Translations under genes and position numbers: made by a program
Shown: positions 5,654-6,307 of the stretch, piece after piece
Layout: the number at the start of each line of letters is the position of its first letter
How positions within the stretch are numbered: position 1 is the first letter of the stretch
Notes under the pieces: model-generated
The model's input: the letters and a program-made list of their open reading frames with translations, nothing else
What the model was told of the DNA's origin: nothing
Database searches by the model: none
Origin: an uncultured Pseudomonadota bacterium
GTDB lineage: Bacteria > Pseudomonadota > Gammaproteobacteria > Burkholderiales > Burkholderiaceae_C
Assembly: GCA_900320815.1 (NCBI GenBank)
Contig: ONTY01000090.1
Location: 1-6,307, forward strand
Length of the DNA stretch: 6,307 nucleotides
Direction of reading: 5' to 3'

Positions 5654-5678
5654 GCGCTGCAAAATACGATTGCAGCGC
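5654..5678. promoter_or_regulatory. Perfect inverted repeat just upstream of the second ankyrin gene
   Basis: GCGCTGCAA-AATACGA-TTGCAGCGC is a perfect 9-bp stem with a 7-base loop, ending 18 bases before the ankyrin start at 5697. No T-run follows, so it is not an intrinsic terminator. Its position suits an operator or a translation-controlling RNA hairpin. No Shine-Dalgarno is visible between it and the start codon. Confidence 0.5.
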
Positions 5679-5696
5679 ATCAATACTGCTCCTGCC

Positions 5697-6292
5697 ATGC
5701 CCCCTTTTATTTCCAAACCAACCGCCTTGGGCTACGCCGTCATGTTCAGTCCCGTGTCTGAAATCAAGCGTTTGATTGCCGAAGGTGTGGATGTCAACGC
5801 ACTTTTTCCCTATGACGGGAAAACCGCGCTGATCGTAGCCGCAAAGCAGGGGCGCTGCGCCGCTGTGCACCGGCTTTTAGCGGCTGGCGCCAATCCCAAC
5901 CACACAGATATGCGTGACAACACTGCGCTGGTTTACGCCACACACCACAGCAGCACGACGGCGCTGCGCATGTTGCTGGCGACTGCACCTGCGGGCGAGC
6001 AGATATCCAGGGCGCTGGTGCGGGCAGCCGAATGTGGCCGCGTGCGCGCCATGACGTTGCTCCTGGCGGCAACCAACCCCCTCTGGCCGCAGCAATCCCG
6101 CGCGCTGACCGCGGCCGTGCGGCACTGCACCACGCGCTAGCCAGCGTAGGCAGGGGTGGGAACTTGGATACCGTTCGCCTGCTGCTGGCGGCGGGCGCCA
6201 GCACCGCCGGCGCGCTGCCGCCTGAGCGAGGCAAACACCGCGACGCCATTGCGGCACTGCTGGGAATGGCGGGAAATGCAGATACTCCCTAA
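5697..6292 (+). pseudogene. Ankyrin-repeat protein gene with one apparent frameshift
   Basis: The first frame, from the ATG at 5697, encodes MPPFISKPTALGYAVMFSPV and ankyrin repeats: EIKRLIAEGVDVN, then GKTALIVAAKQGR with LLAAGANPNHTD, NTALVYATHHSSTTALRMLLA, and ISRALVRAAECGRVRAMTLLLAA. It stops at 6138-6140 after 147 residues, in the middle of a repeat. The missing part continues in another frame: ALHHALASVGRGGNLDTVRL and LLAAGAS, ending at a TAA at 6290-6292. Adding one base near 6115-6124 (GTGCGGCACTG) joins them into about 198 residues. The change is therefore a one-base loss, a sequencing error or, less likely, programmed frameshifting, since no slippery run is present. The protein shares GANxNHTD with the ankyrin gene at 4065-4577. 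The start lacks a clear Shine-Dalgarno and follows a perfect inverted repeat. The binding partner is unknown. Confidence 0.75.
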
Positions 6293-6307
6293 GCCGCCTG
6301 CGCGGCG

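Overview
The window looks like chromosomal DNA of a GC-rich betaproteobacterium, most likely Burkholderiales and perhaps Comamonadaceae. This rests on the style of HemC and SSB and on hemC and hemD lying close together on one strand. The genus cannot be named from the sequence alone. Genes are GC-rich, while several gaps between them are clearly AT-richer.

Layout, left to right. A partial hemD (uroporphyrinogen-III synthase, minus strand) runs off the left edge. Next, on the plus strand, is a lipoprotein-type alpha-acetolactate decarboxylase (ALDC) gene with one apparent frameshift. Then comes hemC (porphobilinogen deaminase, minus strand), so the usual hemC-hemD pair is split by an opposite-strand gene. 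Divergent from hemC is ssb (single-stranded DNA-binding protein), with a recognisable promoter and a structured leader. A 423-bp gene-free stretch follows. Then come an ankyrin-repeat gene and a nitroreductase gene in a probable minus-strand operon, a 52-residue very basic protein with a strong intrinsic terminator, and a second ankyrin-repeat gene, also frameshifted.

The most striking feature is not a gene. Five intergenic copies of a 62-bp repeat (615-676, 1712-1773, 2819-2880, 3838-3899 on the minus strand, 3923-3984) align with no gaps. All share ATAC at repeat positions 4-7 and TATAC at 56-60; four of the five also share a CCGG core followed at fixed distance by TATACCC. Two copies flank the ALDC gene in direct orientation, two form an outward-facing inverted pair between ssb and the ankyrin gene, and the most diverged copy overlaps the ssb promoter. 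I do not recognise this family.

Functionally, hemC and hemD act consecutively in tetrapyrrole synthesis and ssb acts in replication and repair. The ALDC would make acetoin from acetolactate, apparently outside the cytoplasm. The ankyrin/nitroreductase/basic-protein block has no obvious shared pathway. The two apparent frameshifts are either recent inactivations or sequence errors.
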